From Micavibrio sp. (GTDB lineage Bacteria > Pseudomonadota > Alphaproteobacteria > Micavibrionales > Micavibrionaceae), in NCBI GenBank assembly GCA_030824805.1, contig JAPJRC010000008.1:1-18629 (forward strand): DNA of 18,629 nt, in the 5' to 3' direction. The stretch's first letter is position 1; each line of letters begins with the position of its first letter. The position numbers and the translations under genes are program-made. Positions 7,621 to 14,486 of this stretch are shown here, piece after piece. Under the pieces are notes generated by a model. It saw nothing but the letters and a program-made list of their open reading frames with translations. It searched no databases and was not told the DNA's origin.

Positions 7621-8109
7621 TTATGCCCGTTCTTCCACGCCGATCGTGGCGCGGTTGCCTTTTTGCATTTTGCCCGAGGAGCCATAAGCGAACTGCGTTG
7701 CGGCTTCGGCAGTCTTGCGGGCGGATTTCATGATGCACTCGCCGAGTTTTTCCGTGGCGTTCTTCATGCGCTCGATCAGCTCGAGGTTGCGCTGGCACAC
7801 GGCGGAGAAGTCGCCCTGCAGGCGTTGCAACTGGGCTTTGAGTTTCGTATCCGCGTTTTTCGTATCCGCGCCATTGTCCATCAGGTGATTGACCAGCAGT
7901 TCATAACGGCGGGCGGCTTCGACCTTTTCATCCTGCAATTCGAGAAACACTTTGGTTTTGCTGGCTTCGAGCGCTTCGTTTTCCTTTGTAAGGACATCGC
8001 GAAGGGCTGTAACGGCAATGATCGTGTGCAAAATCGCGACATTGATATCTGCCGGGGGTGTGTAGGGCTTGGCTACGCTTACCTGATCATTGCTTTTATT
8101 AAACATCAT
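7621..8109 (-). CDS. Probable FlgN-like export chaperone
   Basis: This 162-residue, mostly helical protein has no signal peptide. Two helical segments resemble FlgN: LRDVLTKENEALEASK (36-51) followed by ELQDEKVEAARRYELLVNHL (57-76), and LQRLQGDFSAVCQRNLELIE (94-113) with a conserved-looking N before the hydrophobic positions. FlgN chaperones the hook-filament junction proteins FlgK and FlgL in the cytoplasm. Sequence identity in this family is low, so the name is tentative. Two adjacent ATGs (8109 and 8106) are possible starts; GGAG lies 7 bases before the second, so 8106 may be the true one. The gene overlaps the end of flgJ by about 11 bp, implying coupling, and fliK follows after 12 bp. 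Confidence 0.6.
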   Translation of the reverse strand: MMFNKSNDQVSVAKPYTPPADINVAILHTIIAVTALRDVLTKENEALEASKTKVFLELQDEKVEAARRYELLVNHLMDNGADTKNADTKLKAQLQRLQGDFSAVCQRNLELIERMKNATEKLGECIMKSARKTAEAATQFAYGSSGKMQKGNRATIGVEERA

Positions 8110-8473
8110 TCTCTCCTGTTGCAGCGGTTACGCCTGCATTTTGGTTATGCATATTTCGTGCCAGATTTTCTTTGCTGGCCTCGGATTGCATTTCTATCAA
8201 CTGCTCCTTTACGAGGTCGGCGATGCCGAGCGTGCCTTGGGCAGCCATGTTCTTTCCGTATTCATCGAGGAGCATGCTGCCGAAAACTTCTTCGCCTTTG
8301 CCGCCGCCGAACATTTCGTTGACCTTAACGCCTTCGAACATCGGGCGGAGCATTTCGGTCACGAACATTGCTTCGAACTCACGCGCGGTCTCGTCGATGC
8401 GCGCCATGTCTATGGAAGGCGCCTGTTTGGCGAGGAGGGCGGGGTTGATCTGTACGGCGCTGTCGAGCTTCAT
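8099..8473 (-). CDS. flgJ: FlgJ-type rod-binding protein without muramidase domain
   Basis: The 124 residues correspond to the N-terminal rod-binding domain of FlgJ: AREFEAMFVTEMLRPMFEG (30-48), GGGKGEEVFGSMLLDEYGK (57-75) and QGTLGIADLVKEQL (79-92). This domain works in the periplasm as a scaffold for rod assembly. The C-terminal peptidoglycan hydrolase domain found in enteric FlgJ is absent, as is usual in alphaproteobacteria, where a separate enzyme opens the wall; no such enzyme is encoded in this window. An AGGTGA ribosome-binding site precedes the ATG at 8473 and overlaps the flgI stop codon. Confidence 0.9.
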   Translation of the reverse strand: MKLDSAVQINPALLAKQAPSIDMARIDETAREFEAMFVTEMLRPMFEGVKVNEMFGGGKGEEVFGSMLLDEYGKNMAAQGTLGIADLVKEQLIEMQSEASKENLARNMHNQNAGVTAATGENDV

Positions 8474-8481
8474 CCATTCAC

Positions 8482-9642
8482 CTACATCGTTGTGATTTCG
8501 GCTTGCAGCGCACCGGCTGTCTTGATCGCCTGCAAGATGGTGATGACATCGCGCGGCGGTACGCCCAGACGGTTCAGGCCGGTGACCAGGTCTTCGAGCG
8601 TCACGCCCGTTTCCATCACCGTAAGTTTCGCATTCGGGCCTTCATTGACTTCCAGATCCGTACGCGGGACGACAACCGTGTTGCCTTGCTCGGCGAAGGG
8701 GTTTGGCTGGCTGACCTGCGGCGTTTCGGTGATGCGGATGGTCAGGTTCGCCTGTGCGATTGCCACCGTGTTGATCTTGACTTCGGAGCCCATGACGATC
8801 ACGCCGGAACGCTCATCGATGACAACACGGGCAATCTGGTCGGGCTCGACGGGCAATTGTTCGATGTCGGTGATAAGGTCGACAATTGTTCCTGCATACA
8901 TGCTTGGGCGCGTCAGGACCACGCTGGCGGAGTTTTCCGCGATGGCAACATTGGAGGCGCTGAAACCGTTGATGGCTTGCGCGATGCGGCGCGACGTTGT
9001 GAAGTCGGGGTTGCGTAAGGAGAGGCGCACTTCCTGCAGGTCTTCGAGGCGGAATGCGATCTCGCGTTCTACGATAGCGCCTGCGGGGATGCGTGCGGCG
9101 GTCGGAATATTTTGTGTGACCTGCGCGGCCTGTCCGCCAGCCGCAAAGCCGGAGACGTTCACAGAGCCTTGCGCGATGGCGTAAACTTCGCCGTCAGCAG
9201 CCATCAAGGGCGTGACGAGCAGCGTGCCGCCCTGCAGGGACGATGCATCGCCGAGCGAGGAAATATTCACATCGATCTTTGCACCCTGATTGGTGAACGG
9301 GGGAAGGGTTGCCGTTACCATTACGGCGGCAACGTTGCCTGTGTTCAGGTTCTGGCCGCGGACGTTGACGCCAAGGCGTTCCAGCATCGCGATCATCGAT
9401 TGTTCGGTGAAAGGGGAGTTGCCGAGGCTATCGCCCGTGCCGTTCAAACCGACAACCAGACCGTAACCGATCAACTGGTTCTCGCGGACCGATTCAAAAT
9501 TCACGATATCCTTGATGCGCGTGGTTTTTGCGTGCGCATCTGCCGTGCCTATCAGGAACGCGAGCGCTATGCCCAGGCTTACGACAAGCGCGGCATTGCC
9601 GAGGTTACGAAGGATTTTTTTGACTGGTTTAAACATAATCAC
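8482..9642 (-). CDS. flgI: FlgI, flagellar P-ring protein
   Basis: The 386-residue protein carries an N-terminal signal peptide with a hydrophobic core at about 16-31 and a likely cleavage after Ala38 (ADAHA), followed by the FlgI signature TTRIKDIVNFESVRENQLIG and YGLVVGLNGTGDS. FlgI forms the periplasmic P ring around the rod within the peptidoglycan layer; FlgA, encoded in the other operon, is its chaperone. Two starts are possible: GTG at 9642, with AGGG seven bases upstream, or ATG at 9636, two codons later, which is further from the ribosome-binding site. It is the first gene of its operon and has a sigma-54 promoter 30-50 bp upstream. It is transcribed divergently from fliX. Confidence 0.96.
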   Translation of the reverse strand: MIMFKPVKKILRNLGNAALVVSLGIALAFLIGTADAHAKTTRIKDIVNFESVRENQLIGYGLVVGLNGTGDSLGNSPFTEQSMIAMLERLGVNVRGQNLNTGNVAAVMVTATLPPFTNQGAKIDVNISSLGDASSLQGGTLLVTPLMAADGEVYAIAQGSVNVSGFAAGGQAAQVTQNIPTAARIPAGAIVEREIAFRLEDLQEVRLSLRNPDFTTSRRIAQAINGFSASNVAIAENSASVVLTRPSMYAGTIVDLITDIEQLPVEPDQIARVVIDERSGVIVMGSEVKINTVAIAQANLTIRITETPQVSQPNPFAEQGNTVVVPRTDLEVNEGPNAKLTVMETGVTLEDLVTGLNRLGVPPRDVITILQAIKTAGALQAEITTM

Positions 9643-9674
9643 GGTCTCACCCTAGTTTTATCCATTCTGTATCT

Positions 9675-9690
9675 TGCGAATGGCGTGCCA
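9675..9690 (-). promoter_or_regulatory. Sigma-54 promoter of the flgI operon
   Basis: On the minus strand TGGCACG-CCAT-TCGCA matches the sigma-54 consensus TGGCACG-N4-TTGCA at every fixed position except one (TT to TC), with the obligatory GG-N10-GC spacing. Transcription would begin near 9664, about 22-28 bases before the flgI start. It differs at one base from the promoter upstream of flgF. Confidence 0.85.
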
Positions 9691-9798
9691 CGCTCTGTGG
9701 ATCAAAAATCCAAAGAAAAACAATCTGATAGGGGTGGCGCCGTGCTTATGTAGGGAAAAAATGCCGGAGTCGTGCTGGGCGGGACTCAAGTCCTTGAT

Positions 9799-9817
9799 CG
9801 GGGCGGCAAATTTTTCC
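9799..9817. promoter_or_regulatory. Candidate FlbD/ftr-type enhancer site for flgI
   Basis: The 19-mer CGGGGCGGCAAATTTTTCC lies about 110-140 bp upstream of the flgI sigma-54 promoter. It matches the minus-strand 19-mer at 16216-16198 in 16 of 19 positions, and its CGGCAAA core resembles the ftr elements bound by FlbD in Caulobacter. The enhancer role is inferred from distance and similarity. It also lies just upstream of the fliX promoter, so FlbD could affect fliX as well. Confidence 0.45.
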
Positions 9818-9820
9818 CTC

Positions 9821-9850
9821 TTAAACAGGCGGGCCTGTTCGGGGTATACT
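9821..9850 (+). promoter_or_regulatory. Candidate fliX promoter with an internal palindrome
   Basis: TATACT at 9845-9850 is a good -10 hexamer; a weak -35 (TTAAAC at 9821-9826) lies 18 bp upstream. Between them is a perfect inverted repeat, AACAGGC-GG-GCCTGTT (9824-9839), placed like an operator. Transcription would start near 9857, which is the A of the fliX ATG. Confidence 0.45.
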
Positions 9851-9856
9851 GGAGGT

Positions 9857-10291
9857 ATGAAGATCGAAGGCCCATCCAAGACATCCGGTACCAGCGGATC
9901 CAAAAAAACCGGCAATGTAAGTTCCGAAGGCAGTTTCGAGGACTTTATCGCTTCGGCGCCGAAAGGCACCCAAGGGGCTGCGGTGACAGGCTCCATCGCG
10001 CGCGTTGACTCGCTTTTGAGCGTTCAGGCCGCGGAAAGCCCGACCGAGCGTGCCGCCCGCAAACGCATGGTGGGCCGCTCCGAAGACATACTCGGAGAAT
10101 TGGACAAGCTTCGCATGAGCATCCTCACGGGCAACATGACCTTGGGTCAAGTTATTGATATTGCTGATGTTGTGGCCTCGCACCGCGAACGCATTTCCGA
10201 TCCCAAGCTGACGGCCATTCTCGACGAAATCGACCTGCGGGCGCAGATCGAAATCGCCAAGGCCAGAAAAGCTCTGGAAGCCTCCCGTTAA
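9857..10291 (+). CDS. fliX: FliX, flagellar assembly regulator
   Basis: The 144-residue protein has a Ser/Gly/Lys-rich N-terminus and a conserved C-terminal half: RAARKRMVGRSEDILGELDK (65-84), LRMSILTGNM (85-94) and a helical end (LDEIDLRAQIEIAKARKAL). FliX is known from Caulobacter, where it binds FlbD and couples assembly of early flagellar parts to sigma-54-dependent late transcription. The frame is open upstream to 9674, but the ATG at 9857 is chosen because GGAGG sits at 9851-9855, family proteins begin MK, and the longer version has an uncharacteristic cysteine-rich start. The ribosome-binding site is only one base from the ATG, which is unusually close and could mean a leaderless mRNA. 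It is divergent from flgI and next to the sigma-54 promoter it probably helps control. Confidence 0.88.
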   Translation: MKIEGPSKTSGTSGSKKTGNVSSEGSFEDFIASAPKGTQGAAVTGSIARVDSLLSVQAAESPTERAARKRMVGRSEDILGELDKLRMSILTGNMTLGQVIDIADVVASHRERISDPKLTAILDEIDLRAQIEIAKARKALEASR

Positions 10292-10302
10292 TCCCCATAT
10301 TG

Positions 10303-10322
10303 GGCCTTGCCTTGGCGGGGCC
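10303..10322 (+). terminator. Weak hairpin after fliX
   Basis: GGCCTTGCC and GGCGGGGCC can pair as a 9-bp stem with two G-T pairs, followed by TTGTTCCTATATTCTT rather than a clean T run. It starts 12 bp after the fliX stop and overlaps the likely -35 of dksA, so it may only attenuate. Confidence 0.4.
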
Positions 10323-10335
10323 TTGTTCCTATATT
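10307..10335 (+). promoter_or_regulatory. Candidate sigma-70 promoter of dksA
   Basis: TTGCCT (10307-10312), 17 bp, TATATT (10330-10335). It would start transcription about 48 bases before the dksA ATG. It overlaps the weak hairpin after fliX, suggesting that dksA is transcribed separately from fliX. Confidence 0.5.
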
Positions 10336-10389
10336 CTTCACGCTTTTTAAAGCACTTAACGCCGTGTACCGCTCGTTTAGAGGATATCC

Positions 10390-10824
10390 ATGCCGACAGA
10401 AAAAAGCGTCATCGTCTCGCCGGATTACAACCCGCACAAAGATAAAAAGGGTTACATGAACCCGATCATGCTGGAATATTTCCGCCAGCGTCTTCTGGCA
10501 TGGAAATCGGAACTGATCCGTGAATCTTCCGACACCATTCACAACACATTGCAGGAAACCGAGCTGCAGCAGCCGGACCTTGCAGACCGTGCATCGGCCG
10601 AAACCGACCACGCGCTGGAGTTGCGCACGCGCGACCGCGAACGCAAACTGATTTCGAAAATCAATGAAGCGCTGATCCGCATCGATCAGAACGAATACGG
10701 TTACTGCGAAGAGACGGGCGAGCCGATCGGCGTTGCACGCCTTGAAGCGCGCCCGGTGGCGACGCTTTCCCTCGAGGCGCAAGAGCGTCACGAGAAGATG
10801 GAAAAAACACACCGCGACGACTAA
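10390..10824 (+). CDS. dksA: DksA/TraR-family RNA polymerase-binding regulator, degenerate zinc site
   Basis: The 144-residue protein matches DksA in length and layout. A long coiled coil spans about 25-100, with the tip motif DLADRA (63-68; D-x-x-D-x-A) that enters the RNA polymerase secondary channel and acts with ppGpp. A C-terminal globular part follows with YGYCEETGEPIGVARLEARP. In the zinc-finger position only Cys106 remains of the four cysteines of E. coli DksA; the others are Thr109, Ser127 and Ala130, so zinc is probably not bound. This is common in alphaproteobacterial DksA. AGAGGA lies upstream of the ATG. It is downstream of fliX but probably has its own promoter, and it ends at a strong terminator. 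DksA is a global regulator and may not be specific to flagella. Confidence 0.92.
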   Translation: MPTEKSVIVSPDYNPHKDKKGYMNPIMLEYFRQRLLAWKSELIRESSDTIHNTLQETELQQPDLADRASAETDHALELRTRDRERKLISKINEALIRIDQNEYGYCEETGEPIGVARLEARPVATLSLEAQERHEKMEKTHRDD

Positions 10825-10826
10825 TC

Positions 10827-10944
10827 GTTAATGTTGGTCAACCAACAAGGATTTTTTAAAAGCCCCATCGCGGGGCTTTTTTATTCCGTGAGATGTTTCA
10901 CGAGATGACCAACATTAACCGTGTTGAAAGATTAAAGTTGGTCA
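10827..10944. repeat. Three copies of a TTAA(A/T)GTTGGTCA motif around the shared terminator
   Basis: TTAATGTTGGTCA at 10828-10840 (plus), its exact inverse at 10906-10918, and TTAAAGTTGGTCA at 10932-10944 (plus). The first two form 14-bp perfect inverted arms (10827-10840 and 10906-10919) enclosing the terminator. The first copy is also half of the palindrome GTTGGT-CA-ACCAAC (10833-10846), and a further small hairpin CGTGA/TCACG lies at 10887-10902. The motif was not noticed elsewhere in the window. Confidence 0.7.
10858..10880. terminator. Bidirectional terminator between dksA and the methyltransferase gene
   Basis: AAAAGCCCC pairs with GGGGCTTTT across a 5-base loop (9-bp stem). A T run follows on the plus strand (TTTTTT including the stem edge) and an A/T-rich tract gives T residues on the minus strand. 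It lies between two converging genes and can serve both. Confidence 0.9.
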
Positions 10945-10947
10945 TAC

Positions 10948-12558
10948 TCAGGCCTGCATCTGCCTGATACGTTTTACAGTGTCGCTTACAGTTTCGTCTT
11001 TTTTATGGCAGAAGATGCGGTACATGCCCGCAAACGTATCGGGATTTTCCGTTTCAAAAATGTTCCAGTTATCAAGATTGGTTATGGAAGGATCGTCCGT
11101 AAACCGCGCGCGGTAGAGGGCTTTTATACCTTCGTGTATTTTAAACCCGTCGAAGGAAAGCCCCAGACGGTCCATCATCGATGCGATCTCCGGAAGGTCG
11201 TAGCATTTCTCCTGAATATGGAAGACGAGATCGCGCACCATCGAGACGCTGTAAAAATCGCGCATGCGCAAAACGTCCTTGCGCGGATCGCCATCGGGCA
11301 GGGCGGCGATGTCTGCGCGCAGTTTGCGGATATCATCCGGCACAGGCCTGTAAGATTTTTCTTTGATATATTGCCTTACCGCATCGATGCTGACACGCGC
11401 CTTCTTGCTGTAGAGCGCGATCTGCATGCCGCCACCGGGTTTCAGGCAGGAGACAAGCGAGCGCCATCCGGCTTCGGGATCTTCCATGTGATGCAAAACA
11501 CCCGAGCATTCGATGTAATCAAACGTTTCTTCCAGCGTATCCGCATGCATGATGTCCATGTGCGTGAAGGAAATATTGTCTATTCCATGTGCCTGCGTCA
11601 TACGCATGGCGTAAGCGAGCGAGGCACGGGATATGTCGATTGCGGTAAAATTGCAGTTGGGCAACGCTGCGGAAAAAGGCAAAGCCGTTTGTCCCGTACC
11701 GCAGCCCGCCAGCAGGATATCGCCTTCGATATCTTTTATCTGGATGTGTGGCATGTTGACGGCGAACCAGCGCGGGTAGGAATTTTCCTCGTACATCGCC
11801 TGCACATTTTTCGTGACGTCGCCGGAATTGCCCGTGCCGGATTCGAATTCAATGGCGCGTTCGTCGCGTACATTGCCGACATGCGTTTTTACCATGGACC
11901 GGAAGCCCGCAACCGCCGACATTTTTTCGTCAAACGTTACATCCGTGAGCGGTTTGTAACAGCCGATCAGTGCGACGGAAACGGGATCGGCAGGATCGAT
12001 TTTTTCCAGGGCCTCCAGTTCAACCGCATCAACCGCAAAAACATATTCGTTGTAGAAGCAATGTTCGGCGAGCGCGCAAAGAAAAGGCAGATGTTTGGTT
12101 TTCAAGGCACCAGCCGGATAATGCGTCAGCAACAAATCGCGGCGTAGCTGTGTGAATATGCGTTCCAGTTCCCAATCGAGGAAATTGAGTTTTCGCACGC
12201 CTTCGACCAAAAACTTATCGTTCAGGAGCGGTTCGATTTTTTTCCAATCAGGGTTTTCTTCCCAGAAAGGCTGGAAGAGGGGGAAACTCTTGAAGATATA
12301 AAACCATCCGGCGAACAGGCGCTGGTTTTCAATGTCGTTGTAGCCCAGAACAATTTCAGTGGCTTTTTTCAGATCGGCCGCCATGGCGGGAATGGTGGTT
12401 TGTTCGGACGCGATGGCAAAAACCAGACGCTGTATATGGCCTGTCTGCCCATACTGGAGCAGGGTGCGGCACGCCACATCCAGCGCCTGGACTTTCTGGT
12501 TTGATTCCAGATAGGCGATAGCGGCATTGGTCATGTCTTGCAAGGATGCGCGGGCCAT
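10948..12558 (-). CDS. Class I SAM-dependent methyltransferase with helical N-terminal region
   Basis: The 536-residue protein has two parts. Residues 1-250 are mostly helical with a possible TPR-like character at the start (LQDMTNAAIAYLESNQKVQA and LDVACRTLLQYGQ). Residues about 275-385 form a Rossmann methyltransferase: motif I ILLAGCGTGQT (281-291), the acidic ribose-binding D308 (TAIDIS), HMD (333-335), and FDYIECSGVLHHMEDP (346-361) in the motif IV region, then LKPGG. The linker YEENSYPRW (256-264) is typical of TPR-linked methyltransferases in alphaproteobacteria. The substrate is unknown; flagellin or another protein is possible because of the location but unsupported by sequence. No ribosome-binding site is visible before the ATG at 12558. 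The gene is a single unit between terminators, convergent with dksA, and is not part of either flagellar operon. Confidence 0.85.
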   Translation of the reverse strand: MARASLQDMTNAAIAYLESNQKVQALDVACRTLLQYGQTGHIQRLVFAIASEQTTIPAMAADLKKATEIVLGYNDIENQRLFAGWFYIFKSFPLFQPFWEENPDWKKIEPLLNDKFLVEGVRKLNFLDWELERIFTQLRRDLLLTHYPAGALKTKHLPFLCALAEHCFYNEYVFAVDAVELEALEKIDPADPVSVALIGCYKPLTDVTFDEKMSAVAGFRSMVKTHVGNVRDERAIEFESGTGNSGDVTKNVQAMYEENSYPRWFAVNMPHIQIKDIEGDILLAGCGTGQTALPFSAALPNCNFTAIDISRASLAYAMRMTQAHGIDNISFTHMDIMHADTLEETFDYIECSGVLHHMEDPEAGWRSLVSCLKPGGGMQIALYSKKARVSIDAVRQYIKEKSYRPVPDDIRKLRADIAALPDGDPRKDVLRMRDFYSVSMVRDLVFHIQEKCYDLPEIASMMDRLGLSFDGFKIHEGIKALYRARFTDDPSITNLDNWNIFETENPDTFAGMYRIFCHKKDETVSDTVKRIRQMQA

Positions 12559-12604
12559 ATTGAATCGTTACTGGCTTTGCGGATTATTGTCCAGATGCAT
12601 AAAA

Positions 12605-12631
12605 AAAGCCGGTACATCCTGTACCGGCTTT
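12605..12631 (-). terminator. Intrinsic terminator of the flgF-flgG-flgA-flgH operon
   Basis: A perfect 12-bp stem (AAAGCCGGTACA paired with TGTACCGGCTTT) with a 3-base loop runs on the minus strand into seven T residues. It lies 68 bp past the flgH stop. Confidence 0.93.
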
Positions 12632-12698
12632 CCTTTTGGAGTAAGGGTGGTATTACAACGCCTGTGCCCGACACGTCCTGTGTCTTGGGCTTTCTGCC

Positions 12699-13460
12699 CT
12701 AGAACGGGAACAGGACGTCGTAAACTTGTTGTCCGTAACGCGGTTGCTGGACATCCGTAATCTGTCCCTTGCCGCCGTATGAAACGCGGGCTTCTGCAAC
12801 CTTGTCATAGGAAATTGTGTTGTCGATGGTGATATCCTGCGGGCGGATAACACCGGCGAATTCGAGTATGCGCTTTTCAAAGTTTACGCGCACTTCCTGA
12901 CGGCCCTGGATCACCATGTTCCCGTTGGGAAGAATTTGCATGATCGTCGCGGCCAGTTTCATCTGGATTTTTTCTTCACGGTCAATCGAGCCGGAGCCTT
13001 TGTGGTTGGACGTGGATTCCGCGCCGACCAGTGCGGAGTTGTTCACGTTTTCCGGCAGCACTTCGGCGAGCGATGCTTCATAGCCGAGCAGGGCGTTGAG
13101 GCCTGCGTCTTCATCGGCTTCGCGCGTGCGTTCGGTTTCGTTGTCGAGCTCCGCCTTGTCCTTGATGTCCAGTGTAACGGTAAGGATGTCACCGATATTG
13201 TCCGCGCGCTGGTCTTCGAAGAAGGCCTGACGGTCGGAGGCCCATAGCGAATTGCGCTGGCGCGAGACAACCTGCGGCGCGGGCATCGGCATGCTTACTG
13301 CGCGGTAATCAGGCTGTGTTTGCGGGTTTTCAATCGGCGTCATGGCCGGAGGCTTTCCGACATCGGCGAGGCGTTCGCCCGCGCCGCACGCGGTAAGGCC
13401 CGTTGTGGCCAAAAGCGCAAGACACATGGTTGTTAGTATTTTTTTATGCTTCCTGTTCAT
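12699..13460 (-). CDS. flgH: FlgH, flagellar L-ring lipoprotein
   Basis: The 253-residue protein starts with a lipoprotein signal peptide with a lipobox LTAC ending at Cys25, so the mature protein is lipidated and held in the outer membrane. FlgH motifs include RQRNSLWASDRQAFFEDQRA (67-86), DNIGDILTVTL (87-97), NMVIQGRQEVRVN and the C-terminal segment LEFAGVIRPQDI followed by the end YGGKGQITDVQQPRYGQQVY. FlgH forms the L ring in the outer membrane that, with the P ring, acts as a bushing for the rod. GAGGAG precedes the ATG by 9 bases. It is last in the flgF-flgG-flgA-flgH operon, 35 bp after flgA, and is followed by the terminator. Confidence 0.95.
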   Translation of the reverse strand: MNRKHKKILTTMCLALLATTGLTACGAGERLADVGKPPAMTPIENPQTQPDYRAVSMPMPAPQVVSRQRNSLWASDRQAFFEDQRADNIGDILTVTLDIKDKAELDNETERTREADEDAGLNALLGYEASLAEVLPENVNNSALVGAESTSNHKGSGSIDREEKIQMKLAATIMQILPNGNMVIQGRQEVRVNFEKRILEFAGVIRPQDITIDNTISYDKVAEARVSYGGKGQITDVQQPRYGQQVYDVLFPF

Positions 13461-13495
13461 TTTTTCTTACTCCTCTTTTTATAACGGTCCGCCAC

Positions 13496-14464
13496 CTATC
13501 GGATCGTTACTTCGCGGTGCGCGGTAACCACGCCCTGAAGATTCTTATTGCTGTCCGTGTTGGCCACACGCACCGTGTCGCCAATCGCGCCGGCCTGCAG
13601 GGCCTTGCCTTTTGCCGTCAGGACAAGCGGTCCCGATTCAAAGACGAGCGTGACGGAGTCTCCACGGTCTACCATTTTCGGCGACGTCAGGTCGTTCAGC
13701 AGCACGGGCTTGCCGGCGGCTATCACGCGCTTCGGCGTCATTTCCAGCAAATCTTTTTCGCTCAGCGCCGTGCCGTTTGCGATGCGGTTCTGCGGCACAT
13801 CTATCCAGTCCAGATCCATGGCGCCAATCACATCGCCGGCCTTCAGCGCGTTGCGAAGAACGGGCACGGCGATCTGGCGGTCTATGCGGCCTGTAATGTT
13901 CGCGCGTTTCAGCGGGTTCTCGGCGGACGGTGCAACAATCGTCGCGGTGAAATTGTCGGCCTGGGGGTCGAATTTGAACGCGGTGATTTCCAGCGTTTCA
14001 TCGGTGCCATACGGCAGAATGATATCCGACACCGTGTTGATATAGGTGACGTTGAACTTGTCGCTCACGCCGCTTTCCTTGATTTTCTTTTCCAGCGCGG
14101 CCGTGATTTCCGTTTGCGGCAGTATCGCGGCTTCACGGCGCAGGATGACTTGTTCCGCGGCGGAGGAAGGTTTCCAGTCCACATCGAGGGCGGATGCGAT
14201 CTTGTACAGCGTGCGTGCGTTCAGGATCATTTCCTTGCCGGGCGCGGGGGCGGGACCAAGAACGTATTCTTCGTTCTTGGTTCCCTCAAAGATATCGCCG
14301 AGGCGAATATAGTCACCGGCCACGATGGTTTCGGTCTTCAGGCTTGCGGCAAACGCATTTTTTGCGCCCGCCACAACAAAAATGGTGATGACGGCAAGAG
14401 CGAACACCAGCACCGCGATGCGGGCCGCCATGTCGAGACTTTTAAGCCAATCTTTTGCTGTCAT
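13496..14464 (-). CDS. flgA: FlgA, P-ring assembly chaperone
   Basis: The 322-residue protein has an N-terminal hydrophobic segment (about 14-33) ending in a possible signal peptidase site after Ala39 (NAFA), fitting periplasmic export. The C-terminal part (about 195-322) is the SAF/ChapFlgA domain: IAVPVLRNALKAGDVIGAMD, the RVIAAGKPVLLNDL segment, DRGDSVTLVFESGPLVLTAK and GDTVRVAN near the end. FlgA assists assembly of FlgI into the P ring. At 322 residues it is longer than enteric FlgA (about 220) because of a larger N-terminal region. AAGGAG lies just before the ATG at 14464. It is third in the operon, between flgG and flgH. Confidence 0.92.
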   Translation of the reverse strand: MTAKDWLKSLDMAARIAVLVFALAVITIFVVAGAKNAFAASLKTETIVAGDYIRLGDIFEGTKNEEYVLGPAPAPGKEMILNARTLYKIASALDVDWKPSSAAEQVILRREAAILPQTEITAALEKKIKESGVSDKFNVTYINTVSDIILPYGTDETLEITAFKFDPQADNFTATIVAPSAENPLKRANITGRIDRQIAVPVLRNALKAGDVIGAMDLDWIDVPQNRIANGTALSEKDLLEMTPKRVIAAGKPVLLNDLTSPKMVDRGDSVTLVFESGPLVLTAKGKALQAGAIGDTVRVANTDSNKNLQGVVTAHREVTIR

Positions 14465-14486
14465 ATCCTACTCCTTTTCCTATCGG

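Noticed and set aside
6808..8322. A 504-codon open frame on the plus strand opposite fliK, the flgN-like gene and flgJ
   Set aside because: It is antisense to three genes with clear families, has no ribosome-binding site and its translation is rich in Cys, Arg and His without any recognisable domain.
9767..9787. Two GANTC sites (GAGTC, GACTC) before fliX, with others near other promoters
   Set aside because: CcrM methylation sites do control genes in some alphaproteobacteria, but GANTC occurs by chance about once per 256 bp, so these few are uninformative.
9674..9856. N-terminal extension of fliX to an ATG at 9674
   Set aside because: The extension covers the flgI sigma-54 promoter and the enhancer-like site, has no ribosome-binding site and does not resemble FliX proteins.
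12565..12593. TGGACA-N17-TAACGA as a promoter giving a leaderless methyltransferase mRNA
   Set aside because: The -10 matches only two of six consensus bases. The absence of a ribosome-binding site is real, but this promoter is not convincing.
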